This document shows, in pieces, positions 51,784 through 60,425 of a stretch of 64,000 nucleotides of DNA (the stretch's first letter is position 1; every line of letters starts with the position of its first letter). Origin of the DNA: Treponema sp. Lineage in GTDB: Bacteria > Spirochaetota > Spirochaetia > Treponematales > Treponemataceae. The stretch lies in the NCBI GenBank assembly GCA_017525605.1, contig JAFXSM010000030.1, positions 124,001-188,000 of the forward strand, read 5' to 3'. Under the pieces are notes generated by a model. That model had not been told where the DNA came from. It saw only the letters and a program-made list of their open reading frames with translations, and ran no database searches. Both the position numbers and the translations under genes were made by a program.

Positions 51784-53013
51784 ATGGACGATATTTCTGT
51801 TCTGATTTGTGATGATTCTGCATTGATGCGCAATTTGATTTCACGAATCGTCGATGGCGCAGACGGCATGAAAGTTGTCGGAAAAGCCATGAACGGACAG
51901 TTTTTGATTGAAAAGATTCCTCTTCTGCAACCTGACGTGATAATTCTCGATATCGAAATGCCTGTCATGAACGGCATCGAATTCTTGCGCTACAGGAAAG
52001 AGCACAATATCGATATTCCTGTCATCATCCTTTCGTCTATTGCGGAAAAAGGTGCTGCCGTCACGATGGACTGCCTCGAACTTGGCGCGAGCGACTTCAT
52101 CACCAAGCCGAACGGTTCTGTTTCGGCTGATATCAATTCCGTTGCCGACAGGCTGATTGAGCTTATCTCTTCTTACGGCGGACGATATGCGCGCCGTAGG
52201 GGACGTTCCGTCATGCCTTCCGACTATTTCGAGCGCATCGAAAAGGAGAGGGCTGTCGCTCAGAAACTCAAGATTGCGATGGGTGCTGAGAAGGCGAACG
52301 AATTCCTTGCAGCCGAGCGCGAGCGTCGTGAAAAAGAAAATGCCGTAAAACCGCATTCAAGATTTGATTTTTCATTTGATTCACAAGCCGCGAAAGAGCC
52401 TGCCGTCATAACTCCGTTGCGCGAGAGCGGACGAATCGAGGCAATCGCAATCGGAATCTCGACTGGCGGTCCGAACGCTCTTCGTGAGGTGTTCAAAAAA
52501 ATCGACCCGAACCTTAGGCAGCCGATTCTTGTCGTCCAGCACATGCCGGCAGGATTCACAAAAGAATTTGCGAATTCGCTCGACAAAATATGTCCGCTCA
52601 CAGTTCAGGAAGCGAGCGACGGTCTGCCGGTCTCTGAAGGAAATGTTTACATCGCACCTGGAAATTTCCACATTCTCGTGGAGTCAGGCGGATTCGGAAA
52701 AAAATACATCCGGTTGTCGCAGGAGCCGCAGAGAAATGGTCACAGACCGAGCGCGGATGTCTTGTTCGAGTCGATGGCAAAAGTCTATCAGAACAAATGT
52801 CTTGGCGTGATAATGACCGGAATGGGAAAAGACGGTGCGCAGGAGCTTGCGGAGATGAGAAGGCAGGGCGCGTGGACGCTCGGTCAGGACGAGAAAAGTT
52901 CTATTGTCTACGGAATGCCGAAAGTCGCGCACGAGCTTGGCGGCGTTCAGCGTCAGGTTTCTCTTGAGAACATGGCTGACGAGATTTCGAAGCTCGCAAA
53001 AGAGCACGCTTGA
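51784..53013 (+). CDS. cheB: Chemotaxis response regulator and methylesterase CheB (full length)
   Basis: 409 aa. Receiver domain (LICDDSALMRN, Asp in VIILDIEMPVMNG, Lys in FITKPNG), a long linker rich in Arg and Glu, then the methylesterase with Ser in IGISTGGPNAL, His in VVQHMPAGF and Asp in MTGMGKDGAQ. It demethylates or deamidates receptors when phosphorylated by CheA. The linker (~70 residues) is longer than usual. The ATG at 51784 follows GGGG; it is 85 nt after cheR and probably on the same mRNA. Confidence 0.95.
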   Translation: MDDISVLICDDSALMRNLISRIVDGADGMKVVGKAMNGQFLIEKIPLLQPDVIILDIEMPVMNGIEFLRYRKEHNIDIPVIILSSIAEKGAAVTMDCLELGASDFITKPNGSVSADINSVADRLIELISSYGGRYARRRGRSVMPSDYFERIEKERAVAQKLKIAMGAEKANEFLAAERERREKENAVKPHSRFDFSFDSQAAKEPAVITPLRESGRIEAIAIGISTGGPNALREVFKKIDPNLRQPILVVQHMPAGFTKEFANSLDKICPLTVQEASDGLPVSEGNVYIAPGNFHILVESGGFGKKYIRLSQEPQRNGHRPSADVLFESMAKVYQNKCLGVIMTGMGKDGAQELAEMRRQGAWTLGQDEKSSIVYGMPKVAHELGGVQRQVSLENMADEISKLAKEHA

Positions 53014-53042
53014 TTTTGTGTGACTTGAAAACTTGAAAATAT

Positions 53043-53087
53043 AAAAAGCGCAGATGGATTTCTGAATTCGCCTGCGCTATTTTTTTA
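53043..53087. terminator. Bidirectional terminator after cheB
   Basis: Stem AGCGCAG (53047-53053) / CTGCGCT (53072-53078) with A- and T-runs outside; it also covers the stop of the convergent minus-strand gene. Confidence 0.8.
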
Positions 53088-53442
53088 TCCGAATGTATTT
53101 TTCGCTGAAAGATGTCATGTCGAACATGAATGCGTTTTTGTCCAGCCGTCCGCGGAATCTGTTGAAACGAAGCTCTATTTTGTGGGCGTTTTCGTCAGTG
53201 AAGTGGAGCACATAATGAATCGTCGGGTCGGTGAAGTCCGGGTATTCGACGTAGGAAGACTGGCAGTCGGTGTATGTCCATGTAGGCGGAATCGAAATCT
53301 CTTTCCAGAGCCCTTTGTCGAGAGCGACGATTTTTATCGTTTCGTAGGAATTTGCATTCTGCAGAAAGAATGCAAAAAAGATCAGCGCGAGAAGAAATCT
53401 GAGTGTCGTTTTTTTGTTTGCCGTTGGCTTTCGCTCAGACAA
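53077..53442 (-). CDS. Small secreted hypothetical protein
   Basis: 121 aa, unrecognised. N-terminal signal (KKTTLRFLLALIFFAFFLQNANS), then a ~85-residue mature part rich in aromatic residues (IPPTWTYTDCQSSYVEYPDF, HYVLHFTDENAHKIELRFNRFRG) with a single Cys. It overlaps the RseC-like gene by 8 nt and is the last gene of the ispA-like operon. Likely periplasmic. Confidence 0.65.
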   Translation of the reverse strand: MSERKPTANKKTTLRFLLALIFFAFFLQNANSYETIKIVALDKGLWKEISIPPTWTYTDCQSSYVEYPDFTDPTIHYVLHFTDENAHKIELRFNRFRGRLDKNAFMFDMTSFSEKYIRIKK

Positions 53443-53878
53443 TTTGATAGACCTCCGGTGTCTTGAAGTGTATGCTCGACCGGCTTATCGCAAAGAGAAT
53501 CGCCGACGTGAGAATCAGAAATGCGATTGTCGTCGTTGCCCGTATTTCTTCAAAATGCAGCTGGACAAAATCCTTTTGGAATATGAGAGATGCAACTTCG
53601 TCCGAAAAAATGAATCCGATTATTGCGCTTATTATCGGCCCGATGAACGCAAAAAGACCGTTTATTGCGAGCATCGGTTTTGAATGCCCGATTCTGACAA
53701 TCGTTCCGGGGTTTAAGTTCAGGTTTGTTTTGTTGAGCACCCTGAACATTTTTCCCTGCTTTGCGCATCCTGTTCTGCAAGTCGCGCATGCGTTCACAAT
53801 CATCGGAAGAACCATGATTTCGTCTTCGCCCGTGCTTTCGTTCTTTCTTATCTCTTTTACAATCGCAAGCTCTCTCAT
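53435..53878 (-). CDS. RseC/MucC family membrane protein
   Basis: 147 aa. N-terminal cytoplasmic part with a Cys cluster ACATCRTGCAKQG, typical of RseC, then two membrane segments (residues ~71-91 and ~113-134). RseC/MucC and the related RnfB-linked SoxR reducer proteins act in redox or envelope stress signalling. No sigma-E regulon genes or rnf genes are adjacent, so the role is uncertain. It starts 1 nt before the TPR gene stop region, in one operon. Confidence 0.75.
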   Translation of the reverse strand: MRELAIVKEIRKNESTGEDEIMVLPMIVNACATCRTGCAKQGKMFRVLNKTNLNLNPGTIVRIGHSKPMLAINGLFAFIGPIISAIIGFIFSDEVASLIFQKDFVQLHFEEIRATTTIAFLILTSAILFAISRSSIHFKTPEVYQIV

Positions 53879-53879
53879 A

Positions 53880-54419
53880 TCATTCTCCGCCCGTCGAAAT
53901 ATTCTGCTTGATGTTCTTCATCTGCTCCGTGCATTCTTTCTTTCCGGCTTCGTTGCCCATTTCCTCGTATGTGTCGCGAAGGTTGAACAATGCGTCGTAA
54001 TAATACGGATTCAGCGTTATTGCGTGCTCGAATGCTTCTGCCGCAAGGTCAAGCTCGTTTTTGTTGAAGTAGAGAACGCCGAATGTGTTCCAAAGGTGCG
54101 CGTCAAGCTCGTTCTTTTCAAGTCCCTCGGCGCAATACGAAAGTGCCGCGTCCATGTCTTCGCCGTTCATGCACGTTATCGCAAGCGTGTCGATTATTTC
54201 CGTGTTGTCGGGGTCGAGCATGTGCGCGGTTTCAAGTGCGTGTCTCGCTTCTTCGAAATTTCCGTCGTCGCGGAGCGTTATTCCGAGGTTGAACCAAATC
54301 GTCTGGTTTTCAGGCTCGATTGTCACCGCGCGTTTCAGAAGCTCGATTGCGTCATCGACGTTTCCTTTTTTTATGAGATGAAGTGCGTTGTTGTTCAGTG
54401 TCTCTGCGTTCTCTTTCAT
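53880..54419 (-). CDS. Tetratricopeptide repeat protein
   Basis: 179 aa consisting of about four TPR units (ALHLIKKGNVDDAIELLKRAVTIEP, NLGITLRDDGNFEEARHALETA, FGVLYFNKNELDLAAEAFEHAITLNP) with no signal or membrane segment. TPR proteins mediate protein contacts; no partner can be named. It overlaps the prenyl synthase gene by 4 nt (ATGA). Confidence 0.85.
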   Translation of the reverse strand: MKENAETLNNNALHLIKKGNVDDAIELLKRAVTIEPENQTIWFNLGITLRDDGNFEEARHALETAHMLDPDNTEIIDTLAITCMNGEDMDAALSYCAEGLEKNELDAHLWNTFGVLYFNKNELDLAAEAFEHAITLNPYYYDALFNLRDTYEEMGNEAGKKECTEQMKNIKQNISTGGE

Positions 54420-55483
54420 TTTCGTAGCATCTTGAATAATCCGGTTATGAGTTTTGCGGCATCCGAATCCGCGTTCCCGAAAAGATTCACCAGTTCTTTT
54501 GATTTTTCTTCTATCAGTTTGTTGCCGATTTCCCTTGCTTTGTCGATTGAACCCGATTTTTCGAGAATCGAAATTGCTTCCTCGACTGCGCTTGATTCTA
54601 TTCCTTCTTCGCGTGCTTTTTCAAAAAGCTTTGCAAGTTTTTCTTTTTCGCTCGAATTTTCCGAATTTGCATTTGACAAATGGATTATTACAGGCAGGCT
54701 CTTCTTGCCTTCCACGATGTCGTCTCCGCGTTTCTTTCCCGGATTTCCGCTTGTGAGATTTATCACGTCGTCGATGATTTGGAATCCCGTACCGATGTCC
54801 TCGGCGATTTTCCCGGCTGCGTCTGCTTTTTCCCTGTCAGCCCCTCCTGCAAGAACTCCGGCTTTCACTGCAAGACGCGCGAGCGTGCCCGTCTTGTTCC
54901 TGACCATTGCCCTGTATTCGTCTTCGGTCGGAAGCATGGTCGGATTTCTGTGCCAGAGAATGTCCATTGCCTGCCCAAGATGAAGCCTCCTCAGTTCCTC
55001 AAGGAAAAGCTCGTAGAAAATGTTCTTTGTTTTTTCGTCGCCGCTGATGTTTTTTATGCACGTCGCTGCCTGAAAGTAGAGCCAGCTTCCTGCGTTCAGC
55101 GCAGTGTCGATGCCGAATGTGATGTGTGCCGCCGGCTGCCCGCGCCTTGTGTCCGCGCAGTCCTCGATGTCGTCGTGGATGAGGCTCGCGTTGTGTGCGA
55201 ATTCGACTAGCGGCGTTATTTCGTATGCGTCGATTTTTCCGCGCCCGACTAGTTCCGAGCAGAGAACGAGAAGAAGCGGCCGCCATCTTTTTCCGCCGAG
55301 CGAGATTAGTTTTCCTGTCGGCTCAATCAGATTCCGCATGTGCTCGTCAGTTATGCACCCGTCGAGTTTTCCGAATGATTCCGTTTTCCATGCGTCGTTT
55401 GCGTTTTCGGGAAGATATTTTTTGAGGACTGATTCTATTTTTGAAAGCCTGTTTTGAAATTCCGTTTTTATGTCGTTTTTCAT
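54416..55483 (-). CDS. Polyprenyl diphosphate synthase
   Basis: 355 aa. First aspartate-rich motif LIHDDIEDCADTRRGQPA and second GFQIIDDVINL are intact; LGGKRWRPLLLVL is the substrate-binding region. The enzyme condenses isopentenyl diphosphate with allylic diphosphates in the cytosol; chain length is not certain. It is longer than IspA (~300 aa). The start at 55483 is chosen because conserved helices follow and TATAAT (reverse, 55496-55491) lies 7 nt upstream; the open frame extends further but would lie upstream of the transcription start. First gene of a four-gene operon. Confidence 0.9.
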   Translation of the reverse strand: MKNDIKTEFQNRLSKIESVLKKYLPENANDAWKTESFGKLDGCITDEHMRNLIEPTGKLISLGGKRWRPLLLVLCSELVGRGKIDAYEITPLVEFAHNASLIHDDIEDCADTRRGQPAAHITFGIDTALNAGSWLYFQAATCIKNISGDEKTKNIFYELFLEELRRLHLGQAMDILWHRNPTMLPTEDEYRAMVRNKTGTLARLAVKAGVLAGGADREKADAAGKIAEDIGTGFQIIDDVINLTSGNPGKKRGDDIVEGKKSLPVIIHLSNANSENSSEKEKLAKLFEKAREEGIESSAVEEAISILEKSGSIDKAREIGNKLIEEKSKELVNLFGNADSDAAKLITGLFKMLRK

Positions 55484-55538
55484 AAGTAGAATTATACAAG
55501 GAAAATGCAAAAACTTCATTTTTTTTAGCGTTTGGTAA

Positions 55539-55567
55539 TTGACTTTTTTTTCGAATGAGAATATTAT
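55539..55567 (+). promoter_or_regulatory. Promoter of tRNA-Leu
   Basis: TTGACT (55539-55544), 17-nt spacer, TATTAT (55562-55567). Predicted start a few bases before the tRNA. Confidence 0.65.
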
Positions 55568-55578
55568 TCTGTTCATTC

Positions 55579-55660
55579 GCGGGGATGGTGGAATTGGTAG
55601 ACACGCTAGCTTGAGGTGCTAGTGGCGCAAGCTGTGCCTGTTCAAGTCAGGTTCTCCGCA
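55579..55660 (+). tRNA. tRNA-Leu (anticodon GAG)
   Basis: Acceptor stem GCGGGGA (55579-55585) pairs with TCTCCGC (one G-T pair), discriminator A at 55660. D-arm contains GGTAGACACGC; the anticodon stem CTAGC/GCTAG encloses TTGAGGT, giving GAG for CUC/CUU leucine codons. The long variable arm (TGGCGCAAGCTG) fits class II tRNA-Leu. The T-loop is TTCAAGT. CCA is not encoded. A terminator follows. Confidence 0.95.
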
Positions 55661-55666
55661 TGAAAG

Positions 55667-55698
55667 AAAAAGCTTCTGAGAAATCAGGAGCTTTTTTT
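55667..55698 (+). terminator. Terminator of tRNA-Leu
   Basis: Stem AAAAAGCTTCTGA (55667-55679) / TCAGGAGCTTTTT (55684 onward) with a 4-nt loop and T-run. Confidence 0.85.
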
Positions 55699-55724
55699 AT
55701 GCACTTTTGCTCTTGGAGAAAAAT

Positions 55725-56138
55725 ATGACGAAAGATGAGCTTTTCATAAAATCGCTGAAAAATTACAGGAAGCAGCTCGCAGAAGAATTGGCGGAGAACA
55801 AGCGCACTGACGGCGAGAACGAGGAATGCGTCGAGTATTACAAGCTTGCGATTCAGTCTCTCGACGAGCTTTTGCCGATGCTGAGAGGAATCGATTCTCT
55901 TTATGAAACAGATGATGTCGGCGAGCTGATTTTTTCGGAAGATGAATTCGCGTTTCTGATTGAGTGCCTTGAAAGTTATTCTGAAGTTTTTATCGTTGAC
56001 GGAAGGACTGAGGAAGCACTGAAACGGACGGAGGAAGAGCATTCTCTTCTCGCGGACATCATATTCGAATTTTACGATGACGATGAAGACGATGAAGATT
56101 ATGAGGACGAAGACGAAGAATCTGATGACGGAGAGTAG
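55725..56138 (+). CDS. Acidic cytoplasmic hypothetical protein
   Basis: 137 aa, unrecognised. Mostly helical with many acidic residues, ending in a poly-Asp/Glu tail (DDDEDDEDYEDEDEESDD). No membrane segment. The ATG at 55725 is chosen because TTGGAG lies 7 nt upstream; the terminator stem overlaps the upstream stretch. It is followed after 5 nt by the nuclease-like gene, so both may be on one mRNA. Confidence 0.7.
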   Translation: MTKDELFIKSLKNYRKQLAEELAENKRTDGENEECVEYYKLAIQSLDELLPMLRGIDSLYETDDVGELIFSEDEFAFLIECLESYSEVFIVDGRTEEALKRTEEEHSLLADIIFEFYDDDEDDEDYEDEDEESDDGE

Positions 56139-56143
56139 GGGAA

Positions 56144-56587
56144 TTGGAAGCTTTCTTTCATGCGCTTGCTTCTTCTGATGTTTTTGCCTGGCTCGCGTTC
56201 GTATTCTGCGCGGCGTGCGTGATTGCCGTTTTCTGCGCGATTTCGTTCTTTTTCGGAAAAACTTTGCAGAAGCGCAAGATGGCTTTTTCGATTGAAGAGG
56301 AGCGTGCCGATGCCGTGAAAAAGTCGCGTGCCGTAATCGGCGGTCAGGTCAGCGAGCAGCTCGCGCCGTTCCTTCCTGATTTTCCTTGCAATCCGGGCGA
56401 CGTGCGTTTTGTCGGAAAGCCAGTCGATTTCGTCGGTTTTCCGGGGGCTGCGGAGGGCGAACCCATAAAGGAAATCCTCATAATCGAAGTGAAATCCGGC
56501 AAAGCCCAGCTTTCAAAACGCGAGCGGGAGATAAAAGACGCAGTTGAGAGCGGCAGAGTCCGCTATGTCGTCTACCGCACCAACTGA
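56144..56587 (+). CDS. Holliday junction resolvase-related nuclease-like protein with membrane anchor
   Basis: 147 aa. One N-terminal membrane helix (FAWLAFVFCAACVIAVFCAISFFFG), then a domain of the Endonuc_Holl type (PF10107-like): ADAVKKSRAVIGGQVSEQLAPFLPDF, PVDFVGFPG and the catalytic-like IIEVKSGKAQLSKREREI. This family is related to archaeal Hjc-type PD-(D/E)xK nucleases; it is found in membrane-anchored form in other bacteria. The start is TTG at 56144, preceded by GAGAG/AGGGG; the next in-frame ATG (~56279) would remove the anchor. Confidence 0.7.
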   Translation: MEAFFHALASSDVFAWLAFVFCAACVIAVFCAISFFFGKTLQKRKMAFSIEEERADAVKKSRAVIGGQVSEQLAPFLPDFPCNPGDVRFVGKPVDFVGFPGAAEGEPIKEILIIEVKSGKAQLSKREREIKDAVESGRVRYVVYRTN

Positions 56588-56641
56588 TTTTTTTCGAATT
56601 CCGTTATTCTTTTGCGATTTTATTGCTGCATTATTGCTGCG

Positions 56642-58414
56642 CTATTGCAGGATTTCCTCGCATTTCGTTTTCGTCATCGGTTTGCCTTTCAGGAATCCCT
56701 GCACGGTCTGGCATTTTATCTGCCTGAGTATGTTCAGCTGCTCCTCGTTTTCGACTCCTTCCGCAATCGTGTCCAGTCCCATTTTTGAGACCATCGTCAC
56801 AATCGAATTCGTTATGTTCGCTTCCATGCCGTTGTTTTCGATGTTCGATATGAAAGATTTGTCGATTTTCAGTGTCGTTATCGGGAGCTTTTGCAGGTAG
56901 CTCAGGCTTGAATATCCCGTTCCGAAATCGTCGAGCGATATTCCTATTCCCATTGCGCGGACTTGGTTCAGCACGCCGAGGACTTCCTCTTTGTTGTCGA
57001 TGAAAATTCCTTCTGTTATTTCGATTTCAAGCTTTTTCGGCGTGACACCGTATTCTTCGATGAGCGTTGACAAATCGAAGATGAATGTCGGCTTTTTCAG
57101 CTGCACCGGCGAGACGTTCACGCTCATTATTCCGTTGAAGCTGAATTTCGTTTCCCAGTCCTTCAGAGTTTTTAGTGCGCTTTCCAGAACCCAGTCGCCG
57201 AGCGGAATCATAATCCGTGTCTCTTCCGCAATCGGAATGAACTGTTCCGGCGAAATCCATCCCAAATCCTCGTCCTTCCAGCGAAGAAGCGCCTCGAATC
57301 CGCGAAGGACTCCCGACTCGATGTTGAACTGCGGCTGATAGACCTGCTGGAATCCGCGCTGGAATGCGTTCCTTCCGAATGCCGCGCTCAGCTTGTTCTG
57401 AATCAGAAGACGCTGCATGAACCTTTCTTTCATTACGGACTTGAAGAATCCCACGTTGTTCTTTCCGTTGCGCTTCATGTTGTACATTGCCATGTCAGCG
57501 TATCGCAGAAGCTCCTCGGTCTCGCTTCCGTCGTCAGGGTAGACTGAGATTCCCGCTGAGAATTCGATTCCTTCCGCGTTGAAAATTTCGAGGGTCAGGT
57601 TTCCCATGTTCATGATTTCGTTCGGAGAATCGATGTTTGTCATCAGCGCGACGAATTCATCGCTTCCGAACCTGTAGAATCTCAAGTCGTCCGTCTCGAT
57701 TTCTTTCAGGAGGTCGGATGATTTTTTGATTATCTCGTCACCTTTTTTGTGCCCGTAGGAATCGTTTACGATTTTCATGTTGTCGATGTCGGCAAGCATT
57801 ATTCCGAATTTGCTGTTCGATTTTTTTGCATCCTCCATGCACTTGAGGAAATCCTCTTCGAATTTCGTCCTTCCGTAGCGGCCTGTGAGCATGTCGTGGT
57901 ACGCGTTGAATTCGAGCTTTTCGTTCAGCCTGTTGATTCTTGAGAGGTTGTCCTTGAGAGTTTCCCTCGACAGCGAGATTTCGTCTTTCATCGCCTCAAG
58001 TTTCTTGTTCTTGTCCTCAAGCTCTGCCTCGTGCAGTTTGTCCTCGTCCACGTTCGTGAATGTCACGCAGATGAGCTTGTCGGTGATTTTGTCCACCGTG
58101 ACTTTGAACCAGTGCGAATAAAAAAGAGAATAGAATGTCTTTTCGACTTTTTTTCCTGTTTTGAGAACGTCCAGTCCGATTTCGTACCATGCGATGTCGA
58201 AAGTCGTCTTGTGGGCAAAGTCGCTGAGCTTGTTCCCGCTGTGCGTGATTTTTTCGAACGTCGTCGAAAAAGCATCGTTCACGAAAAGAATGATGAAGTC
58301 ATCTGATTTTTGCTTCGTCTCGTCAAGAAAAAGCGGCTCCGCAATCAGAATCGGAAGAGAAATCTTTTCGAGGATGTTTTTGAAATCGTTTGTAATCATA
58401 CGCTCTATTCCCAT
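56642..58414 (-). CDS. GGDEF-EAL protein, probable c-di-GMP phosphodiesterase
   Basis: 590 aa, soluble. ~1-125 PAS-like input, a short coiled coil (~125-175), GGDEF domain (~180-330) with degenerate motif GSDEF, and EAL domain (~340-585). All EAL catalytic parts are present: EALLRW, VNVSPVQL, EITEG, DDFGTG, KIDKSF, AEGVE and QGFLKGKP. The likely activity is breakdown of c-di-GMP; the GSDEF change at the second position weakens but may not abolish synthesis or GTP binding. It follows potD by 17 nt in the same direction with no terminator, so polyamine uptake and c-di-GMP control seem linked. Start 58414 or 58399 (ATG) are both possible. Confidence 0.9.
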   Translation of the reverse strand: MGIERMITNDFKNILEKISLPILIAEPLFLDETKQKSDDFIILFVNDAFSTTFEKITHSGNKLSDFAHKTTFDIAWYEIGLDVLKTGKKVEKTFYSLFYSHWFKVTVDKITDKLICVTFTNVDEDKLHEAELEDKNKKLEAMKDEISLSRETLKDNLSRINRLNEKLEFNAYHDMLTGRYGRTKFEEDFLKCMEDAKKSNSKFGIMLADIDNMKIVNDSYGHKKGDEIIKKSSDLLKEIETDDLRFYRFGSDEFVALMTNIDSPNEIMNMGNLTLEIFNAEGIEFSAGISVYPDDGSETEELLRYADMAMYNMKRNGKNNVGFFKSVMKERFMQRLLIQNKLSAAFGRNAFQRGFQQVYQPQFNIESGVLRGFEALLRWKDEDLGWISPEQFIPIAEETRIMIPLGDWVLESALKTLKDWETKFSFNGIMSVNVSPVQLKKPTFIFDLSTLIEEYGVTPKKLEIEITEGIFIDNKEEVLGVLNQVRAMGIGISLDDFGTGYSSLSYLQKLPITTLKIDKSFISNIENNGMEANITNSIVTMVSKMGLDTIAEGVENEEQLNILRQIKCQTVQGFLKGKPMTKTKCEEILQ

Positions 58415-58431
58415 AGTTTATTTTCGGATTT

Positions 58432-59472
58432 TTAATCGACGAATCGGACTTTTTCCCAGTATTCGTTGAATTTTTCCAGGTTTTCGCCCAAGTCGTTTTT
58501 TAGTGTGCAGTTGTCCATTTCGCTCGCGTCATAAAGCGGTTTCGTCGTCCTGAATTTCTCCGCCTCCGGGTTGACGTAATCCGGGAACTGGAAGTAATCG
58601 AGGAACTTCGCGTAATTTTCAGGCTCCTGGATGAAATTGATGAATTCGTGCGCCAAATCCTTGTTCGGTGCGTCCTTCATTATGCACAGGCTGTCCATGT
58701 AGCTCGCTCCGCCTGTTTTCGGAATGAAGAAGTCCAATGTCTCTTCGATTTTGTCCTCGTCAAGTTCTCCCGCGACGACCTCGACATAGCCGTGGCACAC
58801 CGCGAAATCTCCTGATGCAAACGCCTTGCCGAAACTTCCCGCGTCGAATTTTGCAAGATTCGGCTTCCATTTTTTCGAGATAAGCTCTCGCGCTTTTTCA
58901 AGCTCGCTGTCATTCGTGGAATTCAAGTCGTAGCCGAGTTCCACAAGCGCGGCTCCCATGACCTCGCGCATGTCGTCCATCATCGTCATTCTGTTTTTTA
59001 AATCGGTGCGCTCGAAAATGCTCCAGTCGCGCGGATAATCGGTGACTTTCTTTTTGTTCACGCAGATTCCGGCGGCTCCGTAATAATACGGGATTCCGTA
59101 GTCGAGTTCCGGGTCGTATGTGATTTTCTTTTTCAAATCTGGGTTTATGTATTTGATGTTCGGAACTTTTGAATGGTCGATTTTGTCGAGCATCCCGAGT
59201 TTTATCATTATCGATGCGTAATCCTGGGACGGAACAACGATGTCGTATCCTGTCGCTCCGCACATGAGTTTCGAGAACATCTCCTCGTTCGACTCGTAAT
59301 ATGAAAGGTCAACTTTGCAGTCGAATTTCTCCTCGAAATCCTTGATTACGTCCTCGGGCGTGTAGTAGCACCAGTTGTAGACATAGAGAACTTTTTTGTG
59401 GCTGCATGAAATCGCCGTCAGCGCAAGCGCAACAAGCGAAATGTGAAAAATGTGTCTGAAAAATCTTCTCAT
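58432..59472 (-). CDS. potD: Spermidine/putrescine-binding lipoprotein
   Basis: 346 aa. Lipobox TAISC (Cys23). PotD-like: VLYVYNWCYYTPEDVIKDFEEKF, YDIVVPSQDYASIMIKLGML, GIPYYYGAAGICVNKK, GDFAVCHGYVEVVAG. It binds spermidine or putrescine in the periplasm for PotABC. AGGGAA precedes the ATG at 59472. The mature length is typical. Fourth gene of the pot operon. Confidence 0.9.
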   Translation of the reverse strand: MRRFFRHIFHISLVALALTAISCSHKKVLYVYNWCYYTPEDVIKDFEEKFDCKVDLSYYESNEEMFSKLMCGATGYDIVVPSQDYASIMIKLGMLDKIDHSKVPNIKYINPDLKKKITYDPELDYGIPYYYGAAGICVNKKKVTDYPRDWSIFERTDLKNRMTMMDDMREVMGAALVELGYDLNSTNDSELEKARELISKKWKPNLAKFDAGSFGKAFASGDFAVCHGYVEVVAGELDEDKIEETLDFFIPKTGGASYMDSLCIMKDAPNKDLAHEFINFIQEPENYAKFLDYFQFPDYVNPEAEKFRTTKPLYDASEMDNCTLKNDLGENLEKFNEYWEKVRFVD

Positions 59473-59498
59473 TGCTTTTTCCCTAAAAATTGGCGGAA

Positions 59499-60380
59499 TT
59501 ATTTTGAAGCTGCAATCGTCTTGAGTCCTTTTCGGAGGAAGAATGCCGTCGTGCATGTCGCAAGGACTACGACAAGGCTCAGCGCGTTGATTACAGGCGA
59601 CACGCCGAACCTGATCATCGAATAGATGTAGATTGGCAGAGTCGTGCTCCCAGGTCCTGAGACGAAGAACGTTATTACGAAATCCTCAAGCGACATTGTT
59701 ATCGCCATCATGAAGCCCGAGAGGATTCCTGGCATTATCGCCGGAATCGTAACTTTCGTGAGCGTCTCGAAATCGTTCGCGCCGAGGTCGTGGCTTGCCT
59801 CGATTAATGAATGGTCGAATTCGTCGAGCCTTGCGTTGACCATCATGTAGACGAACGGAAGGCAGAATGTTGTGTGCGCCGCGAAAATCGTGAACATTCC
59901 GAGCGGCAGTTTGATTCCGCTGAAGAAAATTACCGTTGCGACACCGATTATTACTTCCGGCAGAACCATCGGCAGAAAGCTGATTGTCTGTATGTACGAC
60001 TTTCCTTTGAATTTGTACCAGTTGATTCCGATTGATGCTATCGTTCCGAGAATCGTCGCAACAATGCTTGAGCTTAGTGCAATCACGACGGAGTTGAAAA
60101 GCGCGTTCCAAAGCTCGTCCGAGCCGAAAAGAAGCTCCCTGTACCAGTGCAGCGAAAAATTCGATTCGGCAAGCGTTTCCGGGTTTTTGTAGTGGAATGA
60201 TTCTGCAATAGTGACAATCAATGGAATGAAGAGAAACACAATCGTAAGCGCAAGCACGATTTTCGAGAATGTGATTTTCGGGACGCGCTTGAGCCAAGTC
60301 TTGCGCGCGTGCCTGCTGTTTTCTGTGTTGGGGAATTTGCTGTTGATTTTTTTTGTCAGCCAATAGTACGCATTTGCCAT
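59499..60380 (-). CDS. potC: Spermidine/putrescine ABC permease
   Basis: 293 aa, six membrane segments. N-terminal ~35-residue extension, then ITFSKIVLALTIVFLFIPLIV and the EAA-like loop (IEASHDLGANDFETLTKVTIPAIMPG) of PotC. It forms half of the membrane channel. GGAGAAG before the ATG. 45 nt separate it from potB. Confidence 0.92.
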   Translation of the reverse strand: MANAYYWLTKKINSKFPNTENSRHARKTWLKRVPKITFSKIVLALTIVFLFIPLIVTIAESFHYKNPETLAESNFSLHWYRELLFGSDELWNALFNSVVIALSSSIVATILGTIASIGINWYKFKGKSYIQTISFLPMVLPEVIIGVATVIFFSGIKLPLGMFTIFAAHTTFCLPFVYMMVNARLDEFDHSLIEASHDLGANDFETLTKVTIPAIMPGILSGFMMAITMSLEDFVITFFVSGPGSTTLPIYIYSMIRFGVSPVINALSLVVVLATCTTAFFLRKGLKTIAASK

Positions 60381-60425
60381 TTTCTTCTCCGTTTCGTTTT
60401 CTTCGTTAAAATAGATTCGGCAACG

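Noticed and set aside
53463-54983. A 506-codon open frame on the plus strand opposite the RseC-like, TPR and prenyl synthase genes
   Set aside because: All three minus-strand genes have clear family motifs; the antisense product is Phe/Ser/Arg-rich with no domain. It arises from the codon bias of this genome.
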